Of a stretch of 64,000 nt of DNA, positions 8,823 to 16,781 are shown in pieces (within the stretch, counting starts at the first letter, position 1; each line of letters opens with the position of its first letter). Source of the stretch: Bacteroides acidifaciens (GTDB lineage Bacteria; Bacteroidota; Bacteroidia; Bacteroidales; Bacteroidaceae). The notes beneath the pieces are model-generated. The model saw nothing but the letters and a program-made list of their open reading frames with translations. It had not been told where the DNA came from and did not search any database. Location: assembly GCF_903181435.1 (NCBI RefSeq), contig NZ_CAEUHO010000004.1:310001-374000 (forward strand), in the 5' to 3' direction. The position numbers were made by a program, and so were the translations under genes.

Positions 8823-10322
8823 TTACTTGGCGTATTCAGTCCAGTCCGTATTCTTCATATCACCGCTCTTAGCCAGCTCTGCGTGCATGCCGAGTGCAGC
8901 CTGGATAGCGTGCGGGGTCTGCGCCTTGCCACCGGCCATTTTGAGGTAATCCCAAAGCAGCTGTTTGTAGTCAGGATGTGCACAGTTTTCGATGATGGCT
9001 TGTGCGCGTTCTTTCGGGCTCTTGCCGCGAAGGTCGGCAACACCTTGTTCGGTGATGACAATGTTGACATCGTGCTCCGTGTGGTCGTGGTGGGATACCA
9101 TCGGCACGATAGCGCTGATTTTGCCTTCCTTAGCCACCGACGGACAAGTGAAGATAGAGATGTACGCATTGCGTGTGAAGTCTCCCGAGCCACCGATACC
9201 GTTCATCATCTTCGTACCGCCGATATGGGTTGAGTTCACGTTGCCGTACAAGTCAACTTCGATAGCTGTATTGATAGAGATAACACCGAGTCGGCGTACG
9301 ATTTCCGGGCTGTTGGAGATTTCCGACGGGCGGAGCACCAGCTTGTCGCGGAAGAAATCCATATCATTGTAAATACCTTCCAGACAGTCGTTGGTAACAG
9401 TCAGCGAGCAGGCACTTCCGAATTTGATGCGTCCTTCGCGAATCAGGCCAATCACGGAGTTCTGAATCACTTCCGTGTACATTTCGAATGGAGGAATCGT
9501 CTTGTCGCGTCCCAGTGCGCCGAGCACGGCGTTGGCGATGTTTCCTACGCCCGACTGCAACGGAAGGAAAGAAGGCGGGATGATGCCGCGCTTCATGTCC
9601 GCAGCGAGGAAGTCGGCAACGTTCTGTCCGATTTTGTCGGTCAGCGGGTCGGCGTCTGCGAAAGAACGCGCTTCGTCCGGCCAGTTGGTTTCCACCACGC
9701 CTACGATTTTCTTCGGGTCTACCTGGATATAAGGCAGTCCGATGCGGTCGCTCGGTGTGTAGATAGGTATCTCGCGGCGGTAAGGCGGGTCGAGCGGTTC
9801 GTACACGTCATGCAGTCCCATGCAGGATTTGCTGTGCGCGCTGTTCAACTCTACGATAATCTGGTCGGCAAGACGGCAGATAGTCGGGGAGATACCGCCG
9901 GCGGCAGTCAGGTAAATCTTTCCGTCCGGAGTCACTTCGCAGGCTTCGATGATGGCCACGTTCATTTTGCCCATGAATCCGTAGCGCACTTCCTGTGCCA
10001 TTTGTGAGAGGTGTATGTCGTTGTAGGCAATCTCTCCGTTGTTCACGGCTTTGCGGAAATCAGAGTTCGTGGTATAAGGGGCACGGTAGCGGATAGCTTT
10101 TGCACGCGACAACACGCCGTCGCATGATTCTCCGGTAGACGCACCTGTAAAAATACCTACTTGAAATGGATTTCCTTTGGCATGTTCCGCTTCTGCAATC
10201 TTTGCGAGTTCAGCTGTAACAGCCTTGGCCGTTCCTGCGGGGGTAAATCCGCTCAGGCCGATGTTGTAGCCATGTTTGATAAGGCTTGCAGCTTCTGCTG
10301 CCGAAATAAGGTTGAGTGACAT
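8823..10322 (-). CDS. Acetyl-CoA hydrolase/transferase family protein (probable acetate:succinate CoA-transferase)
   Basis: Cytoplasmic class I CoA-transferase of 499 aa, normal length for the AcH/Cat1 family. Visible features are the N-terminal LSGFTPAGTAKAV, the catalytic-Glu region FEMYTEVIQNSVIGLI, and the CoA-binding glycine motif GIGGSGDF near residue 380. In succinate-producing Bacteroides such an enzyme moves CoA between acetyl-CoA/acetate and succinyl-CoA/succinate; hydrolase activity is the alternative name. GC and codon bias are high, as expected for a well-expressed metabolic gene. Single-gene unit. Confidence 0.9.
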   Translation of the reverse strand: MSLNLISAAEAASLIKHGYNIGLSGFTPAGTAKAVTAELAKIAEAEHAKGNPFQVGIFTGASTGESCDGVLSRAKAIRYRAPYTTNSDFRKAVNNGEIAYNDIHLSQMAQEVRYGFMGKMNVAIIEACEVTPDGKIYLTAAGGISPTICRLADQIIVELNSAHSKSCMGLHDVYEPLDPPYRREIPIYTPSDRIGLPYIQVDPKKIVGVVETNWPDEARSFADADPLTDKIGQNVADFLAADMKRGIIPPSFLPLQSGVGNIANAVLGALGRDKTIPPFEMYTEVIQNSVIGLIREGRIKFGSACSLTVTNDCLEGIYNDMDFFRDKLVLRPSEISNSPEIVRRLGVISINTAIEVDLYGNVNSTHIGGTKMMNGIGGSGDFTRNAYISIFTCPSVAKEGKISAIVPMVSHHDHTEHDVNIVITEQGVADLRGKSPKERAQAIIENCAHPDYKQLLWDYLKMAGGKAQTPHAIQAALGMHAELAKSGDMKNTDWTEYAK

Positions 10323-10447
10323 AAATAGTATAATTTCGTGTTAAAATACAGTTGATATTTTATGGTTAATTATTCGCTTTATTGTAAAGGCTCCATGTAC
10401 GGGTTACGCTACTTTCCCGTGCTTGAAACATGCCTTTGTAATTCCGG

Positions 10448-10942
10448 TCAGTATTTCCGTTGAAGTATCTCTCCCCATATAATAGCCCGGCGGGCTTCTT
10501 CAGCCGAATGGATGGTGAAGTCTTCTTTCTTGTCTGATGATTCGTGAGGAACGTCGTAATGAGCGCCTTGCCTGGTGTTCAGTGCATCCTGTGCGGTGCT
10601 GTTCGCTATGGATGCGGCAACGGATACTTCTTCTTTTTTCTTTTTCTTTTTCTTTTTCTGCTTTTGCTTTTGCTTTGGTGCCTGCTTGAAAGCTTGTTGT
10701 GAAGACCTTTTCGGAGTATCCGGCTCTATGGGCATAGGTCTGAGCAATTCGTCCAGCGACTTGGGCATACCCCATGTTTCGGGCATGGGAACACTGTCCG
10801 GAGCTATTTCGTCGGGCGATGGCGTTGGGGGAACGGGGCGTTTATTGGTAGCTTTTTTCGATTTACTATTCTTATGCACCTCTTGGATTATTCCCATAAG
10901 AATGATCGCTGCTATCGCGAGAAATTTCAAAAAATCTTCCAT
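10448..10942 (-). CDS. Hypothetical membrane protein with lysine-rich linker
   Basis: Protein of 164 aa that I cannot assign to a family. It has an N-terminal hydrophobic helix (about residues 7-20, FLAIAAIILMGII), a proline-rich stretch (RPVPPTPSPDEIAPD), a motif WGMPKSLDELLRPMP, and a run of eight lysines around residues 95-105. The C-terminus (HSAEEARRAIIWGEILQRKY) resembles the short conserved ending of other Bacteroides single-pass proteins. Probably tethered to the inner membrane with a cytoplasmic basic tail. The AAG/AAA tract is a likely hotspot for replication slippage. Confidence 0.75.
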   Translation of the reverse strand: MEDFLKFLAIAAIILMGIIQEVHKNSKSKKATNKRPVPPTPSPDEIAPDSVPMPETWGMPKSLDELLRPMPIEPDTPKRSSQQAFKQAPKQKQKQKKKKKKKKEEVSVAASIANSTAQDALNTRQGAHYDVPHESSDKKEDFTIHSAEEARRAIIWGEILQRKY

Positions 10943-11278
10943 TGTGTTTCATTGCTAATTAGTTATCTGCCAAAGATACGCATAAATTCCGGTTCGGGCT
11001 AACTTTTTATTATGAAAAAAGGGCAGCTTCACAGCTCCCCTTAATTTTTTTAACCTAAACCTTAACTATGAAAAAATCTAATGTTTCTTTCATTGCACAA
11101 ATGTGAAAAATAAATTTAAATTTGCCAAGTGTATCACCGGAAAATGTTTATTCTCTTAACATAAATTACAAGTTAGCATCCTAAACCATAAGTTTTTGCG
11201 TTATTTTTCTACCAATTCGCCACTTATTGAAAGCGAAGCCGTATCTTTGTGGTCGAATTTTAAAATTTAGATTTGAAT
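10943..11278. other. Divergent intergenic region with hairpin and two tiny frames
   Basis: Between the divergent 10448-10942 gene and miaB. It holds a hairpin at 11021-11039 (GGG-AGCT / AGCT-CCC), two very short frames that both begin ATGAAAAAA (11012-11044, MKKGQLHSSP; 11068-11106, MKKSNVSFIAQM), a -7-like box TAAATTTG at 11117, and the miaB box at 11242. No larger gene is present. Confidence 0.5.
11242..11249 (+). promoter_or_regulatory. -7 box of miaB
   Basis: TATCTTTG, a perfect TAnnTTTG, 29 bases upstream of the miaB ATG. Confidence 0.6.
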
Positions 11279-12652
11279 ATGAACGAATTAGCGGGAGCGG
11301 ACTTTAAATCCGCAACTGAAACGACCGAAGACAACAAAAAGTTGTTTATCGAAACTTACGGCTGCCAGATGAACGTGGCCGACAGCGAGGTGATTGCCTC
11401 AGTGATGCAAATGGCGGGGTACTCCGTGGCCGAAACGCTTGAGGAAGCCGATGCCGTGTTTATGAACACCTGTTCCATCCGCGACAATGCGGAGCAGAAG
11501 ATTCTGAACCGCCTGGAGTTTTTCCACTCGCTGAAGAAAAAGAAGAAACACCTGATTGTGGGCGTACTGGGATGTATGGCCGAACGGGTGAAGGATGATT
11601 TGATTACGAATCATCATGTCGACCTCGTGGTAGGCCCGGATGCCTATCTCACCCTGCCCGACCTGATTTCCGCCGTAGAAGCCGGCGAGAAGGCAATCAA
11701 CGTGGAACTTTCCACCACCGAAACCTATCGGGACGTGATTCCCTCACGTATCTGCGGCAATCACATCTCCGGATTCGTATCCATCATGCGTGGCTGCAAC
11801 AACTTCTGCACCTATTGCATCGTCCCCTACACCCGTGGACGAGAGCGCAGCCGTGACGTGGAAAGCATCCTTAACGAAGTGGCAGACCTCGTGGCGAAAG
11901 GTTATAAGGAAGTCACCCTGCTGGGACAGAACGTCAACTCCTACCGTTTCGAGAAGCCGACAGGCGAAGTGGTCACTTTCCCGATGCTGCTCCGCACCGT
12001 TGCCGAAGCTGCTCCGGGCGTGCGCATCCGTTTCACCACCTCTCACCCGAAGGATATGAGCGACGAAACGCTGGAAGTAATCGCGCAAGTGCCCAACGTA
12101 TGCAAGCATATCCACCTGCCTGTGCAGAGCGGCAGTTCCCGCATCCTCAAACTGATGAACCGCAAATATACCCGCGAATGGTACTTGGAACGGGTAGCAG
12201 CCATCAAACGCATTATCCCCGACTGCGGACTGACAACGGACATCTTCTCCGGTTTTCATTCTGAAACGGAAGAAGACCACGCCCTTTCCCTCTCCCTGAT
12301 GGAAGAATGCGGGTACGATGCCGCCTTTATGTTCAAATATTCCGAGCGTCCGGGAACCTATGCTTCGAAACATCTCGAAGACAACGTGCCGGAAGACGTG
12401 AAAGTCCGTCGCTTGAATGAAATTATCGCCCTGCAGAACCGTCTGTCTGCCGAATCCAACCAGCGTTGTATCGGCAAGACGTACGAAGTGCTTGTAGAAG
12501 GCGTCTCCAAGCGTTCGCGCGAGCAACTGTTCGGGCGTACGGAGCAGAACCGTGTCGTAGTGTTCGACAGAGGCACGCACCGTGTCGGTGACTTTGTCAA
12601 TGTACGTATTACCGAGGCCAGTTCGGCTACGCTGAAAGGGGAAGAGGTGTAA
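11279..12652 (+). CDS. miaB: tRNA-2-methylthio-N6-dimethylallyladenosine synthase
   Basis: Radical-SAM methylthiotransferase of 457 aa that converts i6A to ms2i6A at position 37 of tRNAs reading UNN codons. The N-terminal UPF0004 domain carries the three auxiliary-cluster cysteines (YGCQMN, NTCSIRDNAEQK, LGCMAER). The radical-SAM CxxxCxxC is in RGCNNFCTYCIVPYTRG, and a TRAM domain closes the protein (from about residue 385). The ATG at 11279 is preferred over an in-frame TTG two codons upstream. GC is high, and long open frames on the opposite strand here are only shadows of this gene. Confidence 0.96.
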   Translation: MNELAGADFKSATETTEDNKKLFIETYGCQMNVADSEVIASVMQMAGYSVAETLEEADAVFMNTCSIRDNAEQKILNRLEFFHSLKKKKKHLIVGVLGCMAERVKDDLITNHHVDLVVGPDAYLTLPDLISAVEAGEKAINVELSTTETYRDVIPSRICGNHISGFVSIMRGCNNFCTYCIVPYTRGRERSRDVESILNEVADLVAKGYKEVTLLGQNVNSYRFEKPTGEVVTFPMLLRTVAEAAPGVRIRFTTSHPKDMSDETLEVIAQVPNVCKHIHLPVQSGSSRILKLMNRKYTREWYLERVAAIKRIIPDCGLTTDIFSGFHSETEEDHALSLSLMEECGYDAAFMFKYSERPGTYASKHLEDNVPEDVKVRRLNEIIALQNRLSAESNQRCIGKTYEVLVEGVSKRSREQLFGRTEQNRVVVFDRGTHRVGDFVNVRITEASSATLKGEEV

Positions 12653-12683
12653 ATTCCGTCGCAGAACTTCACTAAGAGACTTT

Positions 12684-12884
12684 ACCACAGATTCACACAG
12701 ATTTTTATTCTTGTTTCTGGCACTGCGAAATTGAGCAGGGATTAAATAACGTCAGTTCGATATAAGCTTGTATTATTTCGATTCTCCTCCTTCGGGAAGC
12801 CATGCGGACGAAATTATATCGAAATAAAGGCAGGAATAAACGAAAAGTCTGTGTGAATCTGCATCCTCTGTGTGAATCTGTGGT
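12684..12884. repeat. Inverted-repeat-bounded intergenic element
   Basis: An 18-bp perfect inverted repeat bounds this 200-bp segment: ACCACAGATTCACACAGA at 12684-12701 and its complement at 12867-12884. A further partial copy TCTGTGTGAATCTG stands at 12848-12861. It lies between the convergent ends of miaB and the S24 repressor gene, holds no open frame of note, and looks like a REP/MITE-type non-coding repeat. Confidence 0.6.
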
Positions 12885-12889
12885 GAGCC

Positions 12890-13603
12890 TTACATCATCA
12901 TGTGCCTGCGAATCGAGAATTTCACGATTGCCATCGCATTGATGGACGCGAACGGGATATCCATCGGCTCGTGATGCGTATTGTAACTCACCAGCTTGAT
13001 GCACCCTTCCTTCTCCGAACGGTTGACGTATTTCACCGCCAGATACTCGTCTCCGTCAATCATGAACGACACCAGGTATATTTCCCCGTAGATGACGTTT
13101 TCGAAACTGCTGATTTCCTTGTATCCGATGATGTCCCCCGATTTCAGTATGGGATACATGCTGTCCCCGTTTACATACACCGCCCCGTCGCAGACGGAAA
13201 TATTCGGAATCAATATCTTCCCCAGTGCGTACTGCTGCTTGTTGGTGAACAATGTTTTCAGGTTTGCCGCTGCGGTGATGTCGTATAACGTCACGCTCCG
13301 GTCGTCTACCGGTTCCACTGCTTTAGGATTGTGTATAATCTCCACTTCTCCCCTTGCCAGTTCGCTTTCGCAGAATCTTGGCTGGTGCACGGGACTTCCT
13401 TTTCCCAACAGCAGCCAGTTGTAATCCACCTTGTCGCCGAACTTGTCAAGCAACAGCTTGAAATCAATGCTGTTCCGTGCGCTCCAGTTGGTGACTGTCG
13501 CTCTCGAAACTCCCAAGTATTCAGCCAGTTCGCTGTCTCTTCTCAGGTTTAACGCCTGTTTGGCACGCTTGATGATGCCTGTGACATCTAAATTTGTATC
13601 CAT
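12890..13603 (-). CDS. Phage-type CI/S24 transcriptional repressor (HTH + LexA-like peptidase)
   Basis: Regulator of 237 aa. The N-terminal helix-turn-helix is LAEYLGVSRATVTNWSARN (about residues 27-45), as in Bacteroidetes bacteriophage CI repressors. The C-terminal S24/LexA-like domain has the nucleophile in VNGDSMYPIL and the matching lysine in YLAVKYVN, so RecA-stimulated self-cleavage is possible. It is transcribed away from the accessory island and faces a promoter at 13763 across a repeat-rich gap, the layout of a phage immunity region. It is the best candidate for controlling the DUF4373/HU/amidase genes to its right. Confidence 0.88.
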   Translation of the reverse strand: MDTNLDVTGIIKRAKQALNLRRDSELAEYLGVSRATVTNWSARNSIDFKLLLDKFGDKVDYNWLLLGKGSPVHQPRFCESELARGEVEIIHNPKAVEPVDDRSVTLYDITAAANLKTLFTNKQQYALGKILIPNISVCDGAVYVNGDSMYPILKSGDIIGYKEISSFENVIYGEIYLVSFMIDGDEYLAVKYVNRSEKEGCIKLVSYNTHHEPMDIPFASINAMAIVKFSIRRHMMM

Positions 13604-13762
13604 TCTGTTTTTTATTTAAAAGACTAATCCCGGATTTATAAATGTCAGCTATAAAATGGCTGACAAAAAAACGTTATGTTTACTACGTGTTTATAATCAA
13701 TGACTTATAAAATAGTTAAGATTAAAAACGAAAATCATAGTTTTCTTTATGAAAAAATATTC

Positions 13763-13770
13763 TATCTTTG
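13763..13770 (+). promoter_or_regulatory. -7 box facing the accessory island
   Basis: TATCTTTG, a perfect TAnnTTTG, reading towards the zinc-ribbon and DUF4373 genes and divergent from the repressor gene. Confidence 0.55.
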
Positions 13771-13824
13771 TCCCATTGATTCATAGAAAACGTTTCAAAA
13801 ATATAAATTAAAAACGGATATGCC

Positions 13825-13926
13825 ATGCAAAACTTCAAGAAAAACACCGAAACCATGAAAATTTCTCATCCGCCACCTGCGGAAAGCTTGCTGATAGCTG
13901 TAAACAGCTTTTCTATCAGCTATTAA
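13825..13926 (+). CDS. Possible small protein (33 aa)
   Basis: ATG at 13825 opens a 33-codon frame (begins MQNFKKNTETMKISHPP, ends SFSISY) 55 bases after a good -7 box. The sequence resembles nothing I recognise and overlaps a hairpin, so it could equally be part of an untranslated leader. Confidence 0.25.
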   Translation: MQNFKKNTETMKISHPPPAESLLIAVNSFSISY

Positions 13927-14108
13927 TAGTTCTTCTCTCAAGTATTAACAGCCAATTCTCTAACCATTAATACCTGAAACGTCAGATGTTAATACCTGGC
14001 AATAGGATAACAAAAGGATAACATATTGTATACGAGTACTCCGTATTCGGATGATTACAGGCTTGACTGATAAAAACTACTATTTATAATTTATAATTGG
14101 ATAACAAA

Positions 14109-14510
14109 ATGAAAAACTCAGAAGTACAAACACTGTTCGTTTGCGGATGTTGCAAACGCTCTCTTCCGGCAAGTGCCTTTTATATCAATAAGAAAACCGG
14201 GCTTCCCGGCAACTACTGTAAGGAATGTCGTAAAACTGTCAGCCGGAACCACCGGAAGAACGAAAAACGCTCCTTGGCATGCGACAGGGAAAGCAATTAT
14301 CCGGTAATTACCTCTACGGAAGATCCCACGTTGCGGCGGGAACTTATTCTGCATGCCCTTGAAACCGTAGCTGCCAGCATCGAACGGAAAAGGCGGAAAG
14401 TCCGCGAATCGGCATTTGAATGTGAATCAGGTGCTGAATCCCGGTCCGGCTCAGTCTTTGAATCGGGCTCAGAATCAAAATCAGAATTACAATCAGAATT
14501 GGCCGACTGA
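14109..14510 (+). CDS. Small protein with zinc-ribbon-like cysteine motif
   Basis: Protein of 133 aa from the ATG at 14109 (an in-frame TTG lies four codons upstream). Cysteines in FVCGCCKRSLP and NYCKECRKTVSRNHRK form a CxCC...CxxC pattern typical of phage HNH-like or recombination-protein zinc ribbons. The middle is basic, and the C-terminal third is a low-complexity Ser/Glu repeat (SGSVFESGSESKSELQ) rich in imperfect 12-base repeats. It sits 21 bases before the DUF4373 gene and is probably co-transcribed. Function unknown; nucleic-acid binding is a reasonable guess. Confidence 0.7.
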   Translation: MKNSEVQTLFVCGCCKRSLPASAFYINKKTGLPGNYCKECRKTVSRNHRKNEKRSLACDRESNYPVITSTEDPTLRRELILHALETVAASIERKRRKVRESAFECESGAESRSGSVFESGSESKSELQSELAD

Positions 14511-14531
14511 TTTATAAAAACAATCAATAGT

Positions 14532-15401
14532 ATGGGACGAATAAAACAAGGGCTTGACTATTTCCCTTTGAATACCGATTTTATGCACGACCGTGTCGTG
14601 CGCCGTGTGATGAAGCGTGAAGGCGATTCCGCCTTCACAATCCTGCTCTATACCCTGTCTTATCTATATTCTGGCGAGGGTTATTATATCCATGTCGACG
14701 ATGACTTCTATGACGAACTCTCCGACCAGCTCTTCAGCACGGACAACGATAGTGTCCGCCAGGTGCTTCGTCTGTTTGTGGAGTACGGTTTCTTCGATTC
14801 CTCTCTCTACGAACGTTACGGCATCCTGACTTCCGCCGACATCCAGCGGCAGTTCCTTTTTATCACTAAACGCCGCAGCTGCCGTCATATTTCTCCGGAC
14901 TACTGTCTGCTGCCGGATGAGGAAAACGTACACCCGACCCTCCCGGATGCTGTTGCAGAAACCCCGGATATTGTAACGCAACCCCCCGATACTGTAACAG
15001 AATCCCCGGATACTGCAACAAAAAGCACCCTCCTAAAAAGAAAAGAAAAAGAAAGGAAAGAAAACATCCTCCCTAACCCTCCTTTGCCCAAAGGAGGGGA
15101 TGAGGAAGAAAATGGAGGAGATTTTTCTAACAGACAACCGGCGAAGAAGAAACGTGGGCTGACACAATCGGATATTGACCGGATGCAAGCTCCTGCCGAC
15201 GGGCATCCGCGCAACCTTTCCGGACTGTTGGACAACCTTCGCCTTTATCGTATCCCTCCCTCCGAACAGTATGCAATCGTGCTGAAAAGTAATTACGGTG
15301 AAATCGGAGGCAAGGTTTGGAAAGGTTTCAGCGTCATCCGGGCAAGTGCCGGAAAGATCAAACTGCCCGGTCATTATCTGTTGAGTATCCTGAATAACTG
15401 A
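14532..15401 (+). CDS. DUF4373 (Lin1244/Lin1753-like) domain protein
   Basis: Protein of 289 aa. The N-terminal ~115 residues (GLDYFPLNTDFMHDRVVRRV ... RQFLFITKRR) match the DUF4373 domain of phage and mobile-element proteins distantly related to DnaD/replisome organisers. A repetitive linker follows (about 140-165, PDTVTESPDTATKS), then a lysine-rich segment and a C-terminal helical part (SDIDRMQAPADGHPRNLSGL ... PGHYLLSILNN) like the DNA-binding end of such proteins. With the CI-like repressor and zinc-ribbon protein it gives the left edge of the island a phage-derived look. A role in DNA replication is unproven. Confidence 0.85.
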   Translation: MGRIKQGLDYFPLNTDFMHDRVVRRVMKREGDSAFTILLYTLSYLYSGEGYYIHVDDDFYDELSDQLFSTDNDSVRQVLRLFVEYGFFDSSLYERYGILTSADIQRQFLFITKRRSCRHISPDYCLLPDEENVHPTLPDAVAETPDIVTQPPDTVTESPDTATKSTLLKRKEKERKENILPNPPLPKGGDEEENGGDFSNRQPAKKKRGLTQSDIDRMQAPADGHPRNLSGLLDNLRLYRIPPSEQYAIVLKSNYGEIGGKVWKGFSVIRASAGKIKLPGHYLLSILNN

Positions 15402-15532
15402 ATGAATAAGGGCTATGATGCCGTTATGTTTTTATAATATGTTGTAAATAAGGAGTATATAATAAATATTCATATTAACGAATTTATTAACGCACATTTT
15501 TAAAATCTCTTGCACAGACAGAAATAAGGCCC

Positions 15533-15540
15533 TATATTTG
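15533..15540 (+). promoter_or_regulatory. Promoter of HU-like gene, copy 1
   Basis: TATATTTG at -7, with TTG at 15510-15512 exactly 20 bases upstream as the -33 element. The promoter and the following leader string GTCGATAAGCTTAAAGACA are repeated before the second HU-like gene (box at 32692). Confidence 0.75.
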
Positions 15541-15606
15541 CATTGTCGATAAGCTTAAAGACACAGACGAACTAGAATTATTAATAACTAAAAAACTATT
15601 ACAATT

Positions 15607-16125
15607 ATGCCAGTATTATACAAACCCTTCCAGTCAACTCTGGAAGACCAAAAAAGCGGTAAAAAACTCTTCTATCCCCGGGTAGTACGTTCGGGAAACG
15701 TGGATTCCGCACAACTTTCGAAAGAAATAGCCGCCTACTCTTCCCTCTCTCCTGGTGACGTGAAAAACACGCTCGACAACCTGGTGACGGTGATGACGCA
15801 GCACTTGCAATCTTCGGAAAGCGTAAGCGTCGACGGTCTTGGTACCTTCCGTATGGTGATGGTGGCTCGTGGCAGAGGTGTGGAAACCTCCGGCGAAGTG
15901 TCGGCTGCACAGGCTACGCTTACCGTCCGCTTCCAACCGGCGACTACCAGGAACCTCGACCGCACTACGGCTACCCGTTCGATGGTGACCGGTGCGAAGT
16001 GTGTCCGCTATGATAAACTTGTTTCCGATGCGGGTAGCGCGGAAGGCGGCAACTCCGGTGGAAGCGACAAGCCCGGTGGAGACGGTAATGAAGGGGACGG
16101 AGAAACGCCCGATCCGGCTGCATAA
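15607..16125 (+). CDS. HU/IHF-like DNA-binding protein, copy 1
   Basis: Protein of 172 aa in the Bacteroides HU-like (Bvu_2165-type) family. The HU fold spans about residues 1-125 (MPVLYKPFQSTLED, LSKEIAAYSSLSPGDVKNTL, SVDGLGTFRMVM), followed by an acidic glycine-rich tail (about 145-172, GGNSGGSDKPGGDGNEGD). It is 60-70 percent identical by eye to copy 2 at 32767. It heads the first HU-amidase-microprotein module and probably organises DNA or regulates the locus. GC is clearly higher than in the RHS cassettes downstream. Confidence 0.9.
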   Translation: MPVLYKPFQSTLEDQKSGKKLFYPRVVRSGNVDSAQLSKEIAAYSSLSPGDVKNTLDNLVTVMTQHLQSSESVSVDGLGTFRMVMVARGRGVETSGEVSAAQATLTVRFQPATTRNLDRTTATRSMVTGAKCVRYDKLVSDAGSAEGGNSGGSDKPGGDGNEGDGETPDPAA

Positions 16126-16180
16126 ATGATGTCACGGCAGTATGGTATACACAGAATGTAAACGACAGACTTCGTAGGCT

Positions 16181-16217
16181 TAACTGAACATTTGGCTTAT
16201 AACTGAACATTTGACTT
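16181..16217. repeat. 18-bp tandem direct repeat upstream of amidase copy 1
   Basis: TAACTGAACATTTGGCTT at 16181-16198 is followed one base later by TAACTGAACATTTGACTT (16200-16217). There is one mismatch and a 19-bp period. The second amidase copy lacks it. Confidence 0.8.
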
Positions 16218-16244
16218 TAACTAAATTAGAAATCATCCACTAAC

Positions 16245-16781
16245 ATGCGAATTATCAACTTAATCGTGGTGCATTGCAGCGCCACGCGGGGGGATTCTAC
16301 ACTCTCACCGGAAGCTTTGGACTTGATGCACCGGCGTCGCGGGTTCAACGGAACAGGCTATCACTATTACATCCGGAAGGATGGAACATTGCACCTCACC
16401 CGTCCCCTCGAACGCATTGGAGCCCACGTGAAAGGCTTCAACGCTCACTCGATAGGTATCTGCTATGAAGGCGGTCTGGACTGCCGGGGACGCCCGGCAG
16501 ATACCCGGACTCCGGCACAGCGCTCCACGCTCCGGCTGCTCGTCGGGCAATTGCAAGAGAGATTCCCCGGTTGCCGGGTGTGCGGACACCGCGACCTCTC
16601 GCCGGACTTGAACGGAAACGGTGAGATAGAACCGGAAGAGTGGATTAAACAGTGCCCGTGCTTCGATGTGGCGAAGGAATTCAAGGATTCCGGAGAATCC
16701 ACGGCACAGGCGGAGGACACGGAAGAACACAGAGTAACACAACACATTAAAGAACAGAAAGGAGGTAAATTATGGCAATGA
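16245..16781 (+). CDS. N-acetylmuramoyl-L-alanine amidase (Amidase_2, T7-lysozyme-like), copy 1
   Basis: Zinc amidase of 178 aa that cleaves the MurNAc-L-Ala bond of peptidoglycan. Zinc ligands by analogy with T7 lysozyme are the His in VVHCSATRG (residue 10), the His in CGHRDLSPDLNG and a Cys in KQCPCFDV; the substrate loop is YHYYIRKDGTLHLTRPL. There is no signal peptide, as in phage endolysins that need a holin or another way across the membrane. It lies 119 bases after the HU-like gene and overlaps the start of the one-helix microprotein by 10 bases. The copy at 33362 differs at only a few residues. Confidence 0.93.
   Translation: MRIINLIVVHCSATRGDSTLSPEALDLMHRRRGFNGTGYHYYIRKDGTLHLTRPLERIGAHVKGFNAHSIGICYEGGLDCRGRPADTRTPAQRSTLRLLVGQLQERFPGCRVCGHRDLSPDLNGNGEIEPEEWIKQCPCFDVAKEFKDSGESTAQAEDTEEHRVTQHIKEQKGGKLWQ

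Larger units (their letters stand above)
13604..14108. other. Putative operator/leader region between the repressor and the zinc-ribbon gene
   Basis: About 500 bases. It contains a plus-strand -7 box (13763-13770), a possible 33-codon frame (13825-13926), a hairpin CTGATAG...CTATCAG within that frame, and four TTAATA-containing repeats between 13921 and 13998. Two of the repeats are exact TTAATACCTG copies at 13967 and 13989, 22 bp apart (two helical turns). This looks like a regulatory region; repressor binding sites are an inference. Confidence 0.5.

Noticed and set aside
10575..10958. Plus-strand frame with a run of phenylalanines
   Set aside because: Antisense shadow of the lysine-rich protein; the F run is the reverse reading of the AAG/AAA tract.
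11744..12688. Long open frame (314 codons) on the minus strand over miaB
   Set aside because: It is fully antisense to miaB, which has all catalytic motifs. The frame is a by-product of GC-rich codon bias and has no family features.
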